This document shows positions 39,765 through 53,100 of a DNA stretch of 64,000 bases, piece after piece. Both the position numbers and the translations under genes were made by a program. Position 1 is the stretch's first letter. Each line of letters starts with the position of its first letter. Source of the stretch: Chara braunii (taxonomy: Eukaryota > Streptophyta > Charophyceae > Charales > Characeae). The stretch spans positions 631,960-695,959 of the forward strand of contig BFEA01000716.1 in assembly GCA_003427395.1 (NCBI GenBank). Reading direction: 5' to 3'. The notes beneath the pieces were generated by a model. The model saw only the letters and a list, made by a program, of their open reading frames with translations. It searched no databases and was not told where the DNA came from.

Positions 39765-42700
39765 CAACAACAACAACAACAACAAAAAGAAGGCCTGCGC
39801 ACCAGTGAAGTTGCGCCCTGCACAGTGTGCTGCGCCTGTACGCTTTTTGTGCGCGGTCTGCGCACATGCGCTCGCATCTCAGAGCCGCGCACGGCGCAAG
39901 GCGCACCGCACTGGTGCGCCGCAAGTATGATCTTTTCCCATGTTCTAGTGGAAGATTCATTCTCATTTTACACATTTTGCCAGTAGTGGAGCGAGGCCCT
40001 TGCATTCTAGTGCGAACAAGATATATCCTGCTGAATATCACGGTATGTACACTGCAACTGATCATCATGTTATGTCAGTTGTAACCGATCCTGGTCGATG
40101 TGTCGGAAACGTAGAGACTTTTACTACACAATGGGCCTCGCTTCACTACTCGCCCAATGTGCAAAATGAGAATGAATCTTCCGCTAGAACATGCGAAGAT
40201 GCACTGACATATTTTTTTGTCTTTTGCCCATGTCGGGAGTAGGAGAACGAGGCCCAATCTCTACGTTTCAAACCTTCTTCATCTTCATTTAGACATTTTC
40301 CTGCTTGTGAATCAACAACAGGAACCAGTCACATCCTCCGGGAGAAGGGGGGGGGGGGGGGGGGGAGGCGCGGTTAATGAAACAGAGTTGCCATGCTGCA
40401 GACCTTTTTTTTTTTTTTCTGCAGCTTTCACCCGCATCTACAAGGAAAATTTCATACCTCACTTTTCCCATCATAAACTATGTAGATCTCCTCTGAATCC
40501 ATCAAGATTTGAACTCGTAAGAGTCGTTACCTGTGTCATCAACACTTACCTGTGTGTACCATTCAGACACATGGGCTGGGTAATTGTTTTTTTTTCCCTA
40601 AAGAATTTTATTATTTTAATATTTTTTGAAACTTTTTTAATGGGTTTTGTATTATGTGAAGTACACATTTTTTCGGGGCATTTGGCTGTGCAAAAAAAAA
40701 GAAGATAATCGCCAAACATGGCGGTGCTGAAAATGTGGTCGCGCACTCACTAAATTTAATTCTCTTCTTTTTTTTTGTTAGCATTTGTTTTCCGTATTTT
40801 ATTTTTAATTCAAATTTGGTAAGGAATTTGGATGTAATGCTCAGGCAAATGTTGTTTATTTTATTTTTCTTCATAACATTTTTGTTTTTCAGATTTTTTT
40901 GATGTTTTTTTTTTTTTTTTTTTTTTGGTCCGCATTCAGCCTGAACGGCCGAACACATCCCCAAGGGGTCCCATACGTTCGGGTGTTTGCCCCCTCCCGA
41001 ACGTCGGTTACCCTGTATATAACGTCACAAACAGAACTGCCCGGTAAACCGTAGGCAGAGGGAGAGAAGAGGACAACAAACGAGGGGCTGTGACAAACTG
41101 TTTCGTCAGAGTTATATATATATCGTCACAAACAGAACTGCCCGGTAAAACCGTAGGCAGAGAGAGAGAAGAGGACAACAAACGAGGGGCTGTGACAAAC
41201 TGTTTCGTCGGAGTTTCACCGACTCATCAACATCGTCAAACAAAATTTGGTAAATAATTTCGATGTGACCCTGAGGCAAAAGTTGTTCAGTTTTTTTTCG
41301 GATTTTTTGGATTTGTTAAATTTTCTTTTTTTCTTTTTTTCTTTTTTTTGTGTACTGGGACGTCGTTGCACGGCCGGGCTGCCCATGAAAACAAGCACAT
41401 TGCCGACTTTATTACCTTTAATTCTTTTTTGTACTTCATATGAAACTGAGGACAAAGCTATGACTTTGTTCATGGGATATCTACTCCCTCGGGCGGCGCG
41501 GCTGGTAGCCTAGCTTGCTACTGTTCAACATTATAGACATGTTTTACACAAAGAAAGGAATCCAATGCACCACACTACACTCACATCACAGGCCGTGAAG
41601 CGTCTTCCATCACGTTCCTCCTGCCAGCATCCTCCATTATCGACTCTGCAGCGCCCAGGACCAGAAGCTGTTCACACAGAAATCACACACCAAAAAGGTA
41701 GGTGTGAGCGAACGAGTCCACTGACTCTGAACCACCAGACAGAGCGACGGAAAATACAGATACACAGAGTGATGACGCGCAGGGACAGAGAACCGCCACA
41801 AGCACTCAGCAGAAGCTTCTCCCATCACCCTACGAGCAAAATGGCGCTAACGTCAAACTCTACAGCATCTCCCCCTAAGAAACAATAAGCAACACGGCGC
41901 TACAAGGAGAACCAATCTCCTCACAACCAAAGCGCATTCCTTAATCAAAACAAAACAAAACAAAAAAGGCGCATTCCTCGTGTACAAACTGTCTGCTGTC
42001 GAGTACGAGCATTCTCACAATAGACTACAGAAGTGGATGTGTTTGAAAACCATGAGGCCTGGGCTAGTCAAAGTCGAGGGAGCCCTTGTCTGTCGAGCAT
42101 CAGCTACGGACAATGACAGTTATAACAACAATCCAGATACTAACAGGCTCAGGACCCAAAGGCAAGAAAAAGGGGGGGAAAAAAAACAGAATTAGGTCCG
42201 GAAGAGTAAAAAAAAAAAAAAGAGAACCAGCAAGAAAGGACGATCATGTCCGGAACGGGACTTCGTCACTTTTTAAAAAACCATGAAGCACAAAATGGCA
42301 TTTCACCCTACTTGGCAACAAGCAAGTACAAGTGATGGCAGATGGCAGTTCATCTCACAGCACCAACAGACACCAAAGCCATGCACCATTTTTTTTATTT
42401 TTTTTTGGATTCAACTTGACAAATGGAAAGGGGACTCGAAAGGACAAAAACAGAAAAGGGCCGAAAATCGAAATGGAACGGAGGCGGTTGTTATTCCTCA
42501 AGACACCCTTGCAGGTTGGACCGCAAGACAAGATACGGAACAAAACCGGCATCGGAGAACCGTAAACACAAGAACTATGCGAATGCGCTGCATGCATTCT
42601 TCGCACATACCGCTCAAGGAACATAACAATGAACCTTTCAAGTACAACAAAACAGCGTCCACGTGCGACGAACCAGCATCCACGTGCAACGAACAACCAT

Positions 42701-45700
42701 GAGAGTGCGTTATTAGTTGCTTTTATTATATACGTTTTGTGAAAGTCATGTATTTTGAAACACCTAAAACATGGATTTTCTATAAACCAATGGATCGTGA
42801 AAAATCTTTATTGCTTGCTATTACTCTCTTTTTTATCACTTTTTTTTTCTTATATCATCTAAGGCGCCTCTTTTTGAGGCACCTTTCTTAAGCGGAAATG
42901 GGCCACTTGTTTTGGTTTGGGTAGATTTCGATAGTGCCACGAATTCGAAAAGTAATAACAAGAATAGCGAGCCCAATAGCAGATTCTGCAGCAGCTAGCC
43001 TTGAAAGTTTCGCCAAAAGTTTTTTGACTAAATAAAACAAAACCCACAAAACTAAAAGCTACTAATGTGGGATGGTTGGGTTTACTGAGTGTTTTGATGA
43101 CAATTCTATTGCTGATCAATAATCCTTTAACCACTGCTAATCTGTTTTATAATAATCTAATCGTAGATAATTTGACCTATTTTTGTAAAATCTTTCTATT
43201 GTTTGTCAATGGACAGAGAAGAAAGGCGACAAGAATCAGTGAGTACAGATGACACCGTACTAAACAGAAAAGTACGGTCTTTTTTGAAGTCTCTCGAACA
43301 GCAAACAAGGCAATGAACACCCCATAGCACTATGCAAATTCATTACTCACACTTTTCATGTGTACCACGTCTCCAACTCTCCCTTACCAAAGAAAAACAG
43401 CAGCCGGGGCCTGAAACAACTAAACAAGATCTAGAAACAAGGTACAATGACACTCCAATGAACAAATGCCTTTCAAACGCCACAGACACGGTGCAATGAC
43501 ACGCTCCAATGGGACACCAAACAAGCCTTACAGATTCCAAGCAGCAAGAAAATGCATCAATCGGAAAGCCATCGAAAAGCCACACCATTGTGAGCGTTGA
43601 GCTTTGAGCTTTGAGCTTAGTAAAGGAGTTTTTATGACTTACGTTTGCAGTCTTTGAAACCGTCCCCAACATATGTCACTTCTGGAGTTGTTGGACACTC
43701 ACAAATTCTCCCTCTGAAAGTATCCTGCCATTACATTCCAGAAATTACAAAAAATGGTGATACATCAGTCCCCACCACCTCTCTCTCTCTCTACCTCTCT
43801 CTCTCTCTCTCTCTCCCTCTCTCAAGCAGAGGGGCAAAGGTGCCCCATGCCAAATTCAATGAATCAGCAACCGTGACTGCGGGTAACTGACGGGGGCAAG
43901 TTCTGTATTGCATGTGAATGGATGTGAACAGATTCTCTACATTCAGCCAGAGACTGGAAAGCAATATGAAGTTTCTTAGTTCTCTTCTACTATTCAGAAG
44001 GAGATTCTACCATTCTTAGTTCTATATAATCAGAGGATTCCATACAGATTTTAGCTCGTGAGCTATTCGCTACCGGTGACAAATGCGTACCATTCAATCA
44101 CATGGGCTTGTTAAGCAATATCAGCTTATCTGCAACCGAAGTGGTTGTCCAGCGCTCTCTCACCGATAGCCACCCTGGGTCCTCAATAGCATAAAAACCG
44201 AAGTGGCATTAAAGCGAGTTCAGGATACACCCAGCAATGCCGCTTAACACTGCTTAACGGCAGATTTACCCCTCACGCCGAATGGTCATGAAGCACCCTT
44301 GCCTATAGCCACCCTGCCCTATTTGGTTAAAACTCTCTTATCGTAACTCCCCGGTTTACCCCGAAACCTCACACCGCATAGCAGCTCGCTTTCCACCCGT
44401 CGCACCGATAATAGCCAAACTTCCCCTTCGGCAACAGGCTCGTGCTGTCAAAATGCTTCTGATCGAGAGTTTCGCAGAAGTCGCCACAGCTGAGGACCCC
44501 ACCAGCCCCTTCAGGCAGCTGAAGACCGACAAACAAGCATCTCTCTCTATCAGACCAGCTTTACGCCAGTGATCACGGTGCAAGTGCTCGAGAACGGCAA
44601 GCGTAGAATCCCACAGGCGTTATGTTTGTACACGAAAATCATGAACCTGGTCCTTGAGGTCTGCCAGATTCATATTTTTTTATCATGTGTTTAGCACCAA
44701 TCGAGCACGGCCAGAAGTTCTACATGAGATCACCCCCTGCAGAGGCAGACACAAGAAGAATGGAAGGCAACAATGAAGGCACTAGAAAGTGGTACACAAA
44801 AAGAGAAATACAAGCACATAAGAAACTCTGGCTTCTGTCCCTCGGGATATCCATTAAAATTGGCAGGATGCAAAGAAAGAAGATTAGCATGGCCGTCGGG
44901 CAAGGATGACACGCATCAATCGAGAAATGGTCCAAATTTGGGGTGGCGGGGGGTGGGGGGGGAGGGGAGGGAACTGACTTCTGTCCTTCAGGATATCCAT
45001 CAAAATTGGAAGGATGCATAAAAAGAAGATTAGCATGCCCGCTTTGCAAGGATGACAAAGCGAAAAATGGTCCAAATTTGAAAAATAAAAATAAAACATC
45101 CGAAAACGGCTACGTGGAGATAGGAAATTCTGGTTTCTGAAAAATGGAAAAGCAGGAAAAAAAACAAAAAAAAAAACGCAATGCTACGTTGGCAACTGTA
45201 TGAAAAAACATAAAAAGAAAAAAGGCAAGGGTGACTATTTACTAACCCTGCATGCCGTTACATTGTACCCCTCCCAGCACCCTCCGTTGTTTGCCTGGCA
45301 CTCGTTCGTCTCAATATCTGATAATACACCAACAACACATCGAGGGGGGAAAAAGTTCAAAAAAAATGACAAAAAACAGATTAGCACACATCGAGGGGGA
45401 AAAAAACATGGGAAAGAACACCAAAAAAGAAGATGACAGCTTGGTTACTTAATGCCTCCATCGTTTCCCCTATGTATTGCGCTGTGGGAAAGAGCAGTAC
45501 AGATCCTACAGGAACGGGGGAAAAAAAAGAAAAGAAAAGACGGACTATCGAGGGGATCTGGCTCAGCACAGGTTCATTGTGAATCAATGTGGATACCATC
45601 TCGCACAATCAGAACATCGGACTCCCAGTCATTTTATAGCCGATTTGGGGCATCCTGCTGTCTTGCCTGGTCAGTATCGCCATCTCCGGACAGCAAGATA

Positions 45701-46249
45701 CTACCCCAAATCGGTCAAAATCATCGGGAGACTGCGCGAGTCCTGTTCGGGTGACGACAGTAGGCATTATCCCCACAATCTACGTTCTCCACCCCACAAT
45801 CGTCAGCAGCCTGCACAATCATGCGCGACTCCTAGAGATTTTGGAAGAAAAACTACCATCGTATTAACCCAGATACAACGCACTGACATCATAGCTGGCA
45901 TTTAGGGCAACTTTCAGTCTAGATACTGTGACAATGACCGTACGTTCTATTCAGGCGAAGAAGGCAGAAACCTCTTTTGCCAAGCATGCAAACAAAACAA
46001 ACAGAGCTTTGGCCTTCTGTCACCCCACTCCTCCCTCCAACAATACCCTAACAAAATCCCCCTTCCACGAACACCCGTACGCCTCTGCAGTTGTACTGGT
46101 GACTGTCACATATGCACAGTCAGCATCCCCTACAACAGACTTGTATGATTCTCACTATATGATTTCCCCAGCTAAAAAGACCCATTTCAAGCATTTGTTC
46201 CCATGGTTCAACAAAGTAACTACTGCCTTATCTACTTCCTTGACCCCAC

Positions 46250-46326
<77 letters not shown>

Positions 46327-47098
46327 TGTGTGTGTGTCTATGTGTTGTAAAGTTCACTATAGAGAACTCCACACCATAAAAAGCAATACTTTGCCGGGTC
46401 AGACTTTTACCGACTTTTACAGACTGTGTGTGTGTCCGACAAGTTGCGACAACCACATGCACGTACAAGGGAAAAAAGAAAAGAAGCTCTTGAAATCCAT
46501 GTCCCTCTTGTTCGTAAAAACACCGCGGCTTCTGTCCGCCTGCCCTTTTTTTTTCACCCCCAACTACAGCGATAATGACCGTTTGTTCTATCCCGGAGAA
46601 GATGGTAGGAGTTGAGCATAAAGTCTGAGATAGTTATTCACACAATACGAGGACCCTCAAAGACAACAGGGGCACCCAGAGGTCAGTGTCTAACATACCT
46701 CCTCCAAGACAAACACTTGGCTCCGTCTCTTCCTTGAACCCTGCACAAATACCCTTCAGGACAGCATTCTTCTCCAGCTTTCCTGGTAAGACAGACGCGA
46801 CATGGACACGGACGGAATCAATATATATATATAAGCATATACCCTTACACCTTCAGAATCATCGACTGCTGCATCAAGACCAGAAGTTGGTTAAGGTTCA
46901 TCGACTTCCTTAGTATCATCCGCTGCTTATCCAAGCGTTCGTGACAGTCGTTTCCTACCCCTGCTCAAGGGCGGCAATCGGTCACAGGCCAAGTATAACC
47001 CCCCTCTGGACTAACACATGGCAACAGAACTCCACGAGGCCGATGCATATCATTGCATTTCCAAAACAAAAAAAAAAAAAAAAAAAACATGGAAAAAA

Positions 47099-47152
<54 letters not shown>

Positions 47153-50100
47153 AAAAAAAAAAAAAAAAAAAAAAAAAAAACAGAAGGTAAAACGAAAGAC
47201 TGCATTTCCTAAACAAATACAGGGACGAAGTGGCAGGAAGGGAACCCGGAAGCCACCAACGGGTCCAGCTCAGTTGGTACACCCACGGACTCTTGAAATA
47301 TAGATCCAAGCTTGAATCCGGACACAATCAGATGACCACAATAAAATGTCTGAATTTCCTGGCGTACGTCAGTTCAAGGATGATATCTCAAGCCCATCCC
47401 CTTTTTTAAAGGGGGAAGGGGGGTGAGGAGGGGGGAGGAACGGAAACCAAGAACGGGAGAAGGAGACGATGCACCTACTTGTTTTCAACAGGTAAGAGAG
47501 GGGACTGCCCGCACGGCAGTAACCTATAACGGCACACGTGCAGCAAAAGAGTATCTATGAGGAATCGGGTCGTGCTCCACTACCCACCAAACGAGCAAAA
47601 TGAGAATGAATCTTCTGCTAAAACATGGAAAGATACACAGCAATATTCTCTCTTTTGTGCATAAGGTGAGCGGTGGATTTACACCGATAGAGGAGCAGCA
47701 GCACAATCAACTGCTAGATGGGGGGCGGGGCGAGGGGGGGGCGGGGCGCGGGGGGGGCGGGAGAGCGGGCGTAATCACCCGAATACAACATACGGCCATT
47801 ATAACTGTATTTGGAGCAACTTTGAGTCTAGATGCAGCAATAATGACCGCACGTTGTATTTGGGTGAAGACAGTACCCAAAGGGTAACACAGGTATGACA
47901 AAAAAAATTGATCCTGGGTGAGGACGGCCCCCGGCCGGGCGTGCCCGGGGGGGCAGCCCGGGCAAACCGGGCGGGCCGAAAAACACCCGAGAATTTTTAT
48001 TTTATTTTTTTTCTGAAGGCGGGGCCTTTCCGCGCTCGGCGAGAGGACCCCAAATCTGCAATAAAATTTTGGGTTTGGGTGGGGNNNNNNNNNNNNNNNN
48101 NNNNNNNNNNNNNNNNNNNNNNNNNNNNNNNNNNNNNNNNNNNNNNNNNNNNNNNNNNNNNNNNNNNNNNNNNNNNNNNNNNNNNNNNNNNNNNNNNNNN
48201 NNNNNNNNNNNNNNNNNNNNNNNNNNNNNNNNNNNNNNNNNNNNNNNNNNNNNNNNNNNNNNNNNNNNNNNNNNNNNNNNNNNNNNNNNNNNNNNNNNNN
48301 NNNNNNNNNNNNNNNNNNNNNNNNNNNNNNNNNNNNNNNNNNNNNNNNNNNNNNNNNNNNNNNNNNNNNNNNNNNNNNNNNNNNNNNNNNNNNNNNNNNN
48401 NNNNNNNNNNNNNNNNNNNNNNNNNNNNNNNNNNNNNNNNNNNNNNNNNNNNNNNNNNNNNNNNNNNNNNNNNNNNNNNNNNNNNNNNNNNNNNNNNNNN
48501 NNNNNNNNNNNNNNNNNNNNNNNNNNNNNNNNNNNNNNNNNNNNNNNNNNNNNNNNNNNNNNNNNNNNNNNNNNNNNNNNNNNNNNNNNNNNNNNNNNNN
48601 NNNNNNNNNNNNNNNNNNNNNNNNNNNNNNNNNNNNNNNNNNNNNNNNNNNNNNNNNNNNNNNNNNNNNNNNNNNNNNNNNNNNNNNNNNNNNNNNNNNN
48701 NNNNNNNNNNNNNNNNNNNNNNNNNNNNNNNNNNNNNNNNNNNNNNNNNNNNNNNNNNNNNNNNNNNNNNNNNNNNNNNNNNNNNNNNNNNNNNNNNNNN
48801 NNNNNNNNNNNNNNNNNNNNNNNNNNNNNNNNNNNNNNNNNNNNNNNNNNNNNNNNNNNNNNNNNNNNNNNNNNNNNNNNNNNNNNNNNNNNNNNNNNNN
48901 NNNNNNNNNNNNNNNNNNNNNNNNNNNNNNNNNNNNNNNNNNNNNNNNNNNNNNNNNNNNNNNNNNNNNNNNNNGAAGAAGAAGAAGAAGAAGAAGAAGA
49001 AGAAGAAGAAGAAGAAGAAGAAGAAGAAGAAGAAGAAGAGCGGAGGAGGGGGAGGAGGACGGCCTTTTTTTTTCCCGTTCGCCGTTCGCGACAACTGCCT
49101 AAGGTCGTCGAAGATGTGCCCTGCCCCAAACAGCCAAAAGGCCGAAGAAGATAAATATAAGTTAACTGCCGAAGCTCGACTGATGCAAGAAGAAGAAAAA
49201 GAAGAAGCAGGAGAAGAAGAAGAAGAAGAAGAGGGGGGGACAAAGGGGAAGACGAAGAAGAAGAAAGATTGTGGGGGAAGAAGAAGAAGAAGAAGAAGAA
49301 GAAAAAGATGAGGGGAAGGCTCGACATGCCTGACGGCCTCCCTTCTGCTTTTCTTACCTTCCGAGTCCCGCGCGACCTAACCAACATCCACGGTACACAA
49401 GAAGAAGAAGAAGAAGAAGAAGAAGAAGAAGAAGAAGAATGGCGGCAGCTCCTGCAAACGGCGACGGGCGAAGGGGGCAGCTCCTGCAAACGGCGACGGC
49501 CGACGACAACCAGCTCAAGCTGACAACGACGACGCGCGGCGGGCGAGGAAGACAAGCTCCTGCAAACGACGACGACGAATGACGGGCGAAGGGGGCAGCT
49601 CCAGCGAACAACCACGGGTGGCGCAACTTCGAAAGGCTGCGGGTCGAAGGGGGCAGCTCCAGCGAACACCCACGGACGGGCTGCGGGCAAGATCGCCGCC
49701 ATTCAGATCTGGGCGGGAAACTTGCGACGGCTCTGTGGCCGTCGTTCAAGGCGGATCCACGGCCACAGACCCGCCGCAACTTTCAAACCCACTCCCGCAG
49801 GCCTATAGGGCCCGATGCCGCGGGTTTTCTGGTCGGTGGGACCCGATAGGCCTGCGGGAACCCACCAGCATTCGAAATGGGGTCGGAAAACCCTGAAATA
49901 CCCTGTGCGCTGGGGGGAGGCCGGGGACCGACCGGGTGCACTGCCCGGCCAGGCCGCCCGGGACCCCACCCGGCCCCCCACCGGTCCGCCGGGCGGCCCG
50001 GAACCCCACCCAGGTTTGATCACGAAATAGCATCAGCCACAGTTGGTAGCACCCAGATAACAATCCCCAAAAACACCGTCTTCCCCTGAAAAAATGCACC

Positions 50101-53100
50101 CTCGTCCTGACTGTATCGGACCTGAAAGATAGCTCGCATACATTCAGAAAGGAGGATGCATTTGTTCGGCAGTACCCGACCTGAAAGATAGCTCGTGTAC
50201 ATTCATAATGGAGGACGCATTTGCTCGGGGGAAGACAGTGGCATGCAGATCGAAGGCAAGGACGAAAGAGAGTCGCTCCTCGACTGGTTTACACGAGAGG
50301 GTGGTATGAGAGAGGAATGGTGGAAGGAGATTCAGCAAAAAAAGGAGAGACAAAACAGGAGGGAGATGCAATTAAGGAGCGGGATTAGAAGACGAGCAAG
50401 GAGAGATAGGGAAGGGACAGAAAAAAAAAAAAAAAAAAAAAAAAGGACGACAAGATCGGGTTGGGGAAGGTCGAAGGTTCGGAACTCAACGGGAGAACAG
50501 TTGAGAGCCACGGTGGGAGCGCAACGCGAGAGGTTCGGACAGCATGTGGTCCACAGAGCAGTTGATGAGAAGAGGTCCAGCGGACATGCACGCACACATC
50601 GAGGCAACAGGTGCAGAGCGGTTTGGATAACGTGGAGAGAAGCTAAGTACGGGATGAGCCTCAGAAACCCCTGGGTGAAAAGGTCCAGGAGGGCACAGGT
50701 ACAGGTTCGAAAAGGAAAGGGCCTCGCTCCACTACACAAGACTCTCCATGCATTTGAGCGTGCTGGACTCTATAGATTCAAAATGTTGGGCTTGTCCAAA
50801 CTTTGCATGTCCAGAAAGCACGTGCAAATGCATGTCGAGTGTTTGTTTAGGACGACTCCTCATTCAGCGCGTGCAAATGCATGTCGAGTGTTTGTTTAGG
50901 ACGACTCCTCATTAGGACGACTCCTGATGGTTCAGGGTGAGAGTGTTGTTTAATGGAGCGAAGCCCGTAGGCAGAACAAAGGAACCCGTGAGCTGAAGTA
51001 CATCAAAAGAAACGACGGAGGAGGACAGCGCCCAGAAGCATCATCAGCTCATCTATCCAGCCAGGCAACCACATAGAGCAAAAAAAGTGTGTGGTTCTAC
51101 ATACCTCTATATTGAGCGTTGTTGATGATCAGCGTCGGCAAAATTGTTACATCTCCACGCTCATCGTTACCCACCTGTTGGAATGGCAGACAACCGCCAT
51201 ACACAATTCAAAGTCCCAACACAAGTTACATCTCCAAGCTCAAAGTTCCCCCCACCTGTTGGAATAGCACACAACAGCCATACTCAGTTTTCCCACAATT
51301 CGAACTCCCAACACACTAATCGATCCGCTCAGGGAGAAAAGTATGATGATATCATGATACCCCTTTACTTACAGTTTTCACCCAGATTCAGCTTCTTTTT
51401 CGTTTTCTAAGACTACATTATTCTCACAATTACACCTCACGCCACCTGCCTACATGTCTAAGCACAAGAACAGGGGTCACGTGTCTAAGGACAGGAAGGA
51501 AGGCAAACCTAAGCACTACCCCCAGCAAGGAATGCCAGGGGCAACGGCCTCTCAGAGAACCCAGGACCCGACCAAGACCGACCACAGGGGGGGGGGGGGG
51601 GGAGAGGGCATGCCGACTACTTCAGCTGACGAACATCAAGCACGCGGCAGGCGGCTATGGGGGATTGAACCCATGACCTCCTGAATGCCCTTGCCTGCAA
51701 AACCAACTGAGAAAGGCCGCTGGCTCAACTACTCAGAAGAAGTGTTTCTACTCAGAAGTGTTTCTACACGGAAAAACTACTCCGAAGAAGCGAGCAAGGT
51801 ATAGAGACAAGTAACCTACGGCTGCCGACAGGACGCCTGCAGGCTTTTAGGAGGTGTCGCACAAACCAACACGGTCGAATCGCAACCCCACAGGCCTGTT
51901 CATTTCCGTCCAGTTTCGGCTTAGTAATTTGCCGCAGTTTAGGCACAGTCCATTTATAACAGAGACACTGAAACACATACTGGTGATTAAAAGGACCCGT
52001 ACGTCCGAGCCTGTTTTTGCCGAGGCAGATTGAGACTCCCCACCAAGCTGGAGTATCACAATGAGCCATGTTGGAGTAACAAGATGTGCGCACACAAGAA
52101 TGTGAAATTTTGAAGCCATCATAAAGGGGGTTGAATTTTGAATCCATCATAAAGTGGTTACCTTTCATCATAAAGGCGTCATTTTGATGCTGATAAACAG
52201 GGTGAGTCTCAAACCACCGGTACATACATGGCCCCAACCAACTTGAGAATCGCGCTGAAGCCTCGGCAAAAGAATCACAATGCTTTACAGATCCACATCT
52301 ACCTTGATGCAGACTACTTAACTAAATTACTAGTGAATATAGACCACAAACAGGGCCACATTGTGATGGCTGTGTCTCCAGCACACACATCTGCAAGGAT
52401 CAAACCCCGGTATTAGTCCCACAGCTAAATTTGGGGTGTGATGGCTGTGTGTCTCCTGCACACAGCCATATACACCCAAAGACACCCAAATATGCACCCA
52501 AATACAGCATACGTGCGGTCATTATAGCTATATTTGGGGTGTGATGGATGTGTCTCCTGCACACATCTGTAAGGATCAAACCCCGATATCAGTCCCACAG
52601 CTACCTTCTTCACCCAAATACCACGTACATACGGCCATTATAACTGTATTTGGGTCCTCTTTCAGTCCAAATACAGCAAGAATGACCGTACGTGTATCGG
52701 GTGAAGAAGGTAATTTTCCACCAGTGTTGGAACCCCCGACGGTCGGCAGCCCTTGACTGGTCGGCACCTACCAGTCGGGGGTCATCGGCACCCCGCAAAA
52801 CCCCCTAATAACACCACCAACACCCCCATACCGGCCCCCAATACCCCCACACACCCCCCCCAACACCCTTATTACCCACCCCAATACCCCCTATATCAAC
52901 CTTATACCCCCTTATACCCCCCCAATACTCCAACCCCACCCCCCCCATCCCCAAAAGTTTGTCAGCGGATTTGGGCTTGTACTCAGCAAGCGCAGTACAG
53001 GCCCCAACTCAGATTTGAAAAAAATCAGTGGATGGTTGTTTTCTGACTGGCCGGCAGAACGCCGACCGGTCGGCCCTACCGGTCGGCTGCAATACGGTCA

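Noticed and set aside
44837-45079. Functional U6 snRNA genes
   Set aside because: The ACAGAGA box is altered, and no plant-type upstream element or TATA box is seen at the right distance.
47908-49702. Very long open frames on both strands (up to 566 codons)
   Set aside because: They are translations through the run of N and the GAA repeat; no stop can occur in either.
50195-50899. Basic 234-codon open frame as a gag-like protein
   Set aside because: No zinc knuckle or other motif, it starts inside a MITE and includes a poly-A lysine run; kept only as an unexplained frame.
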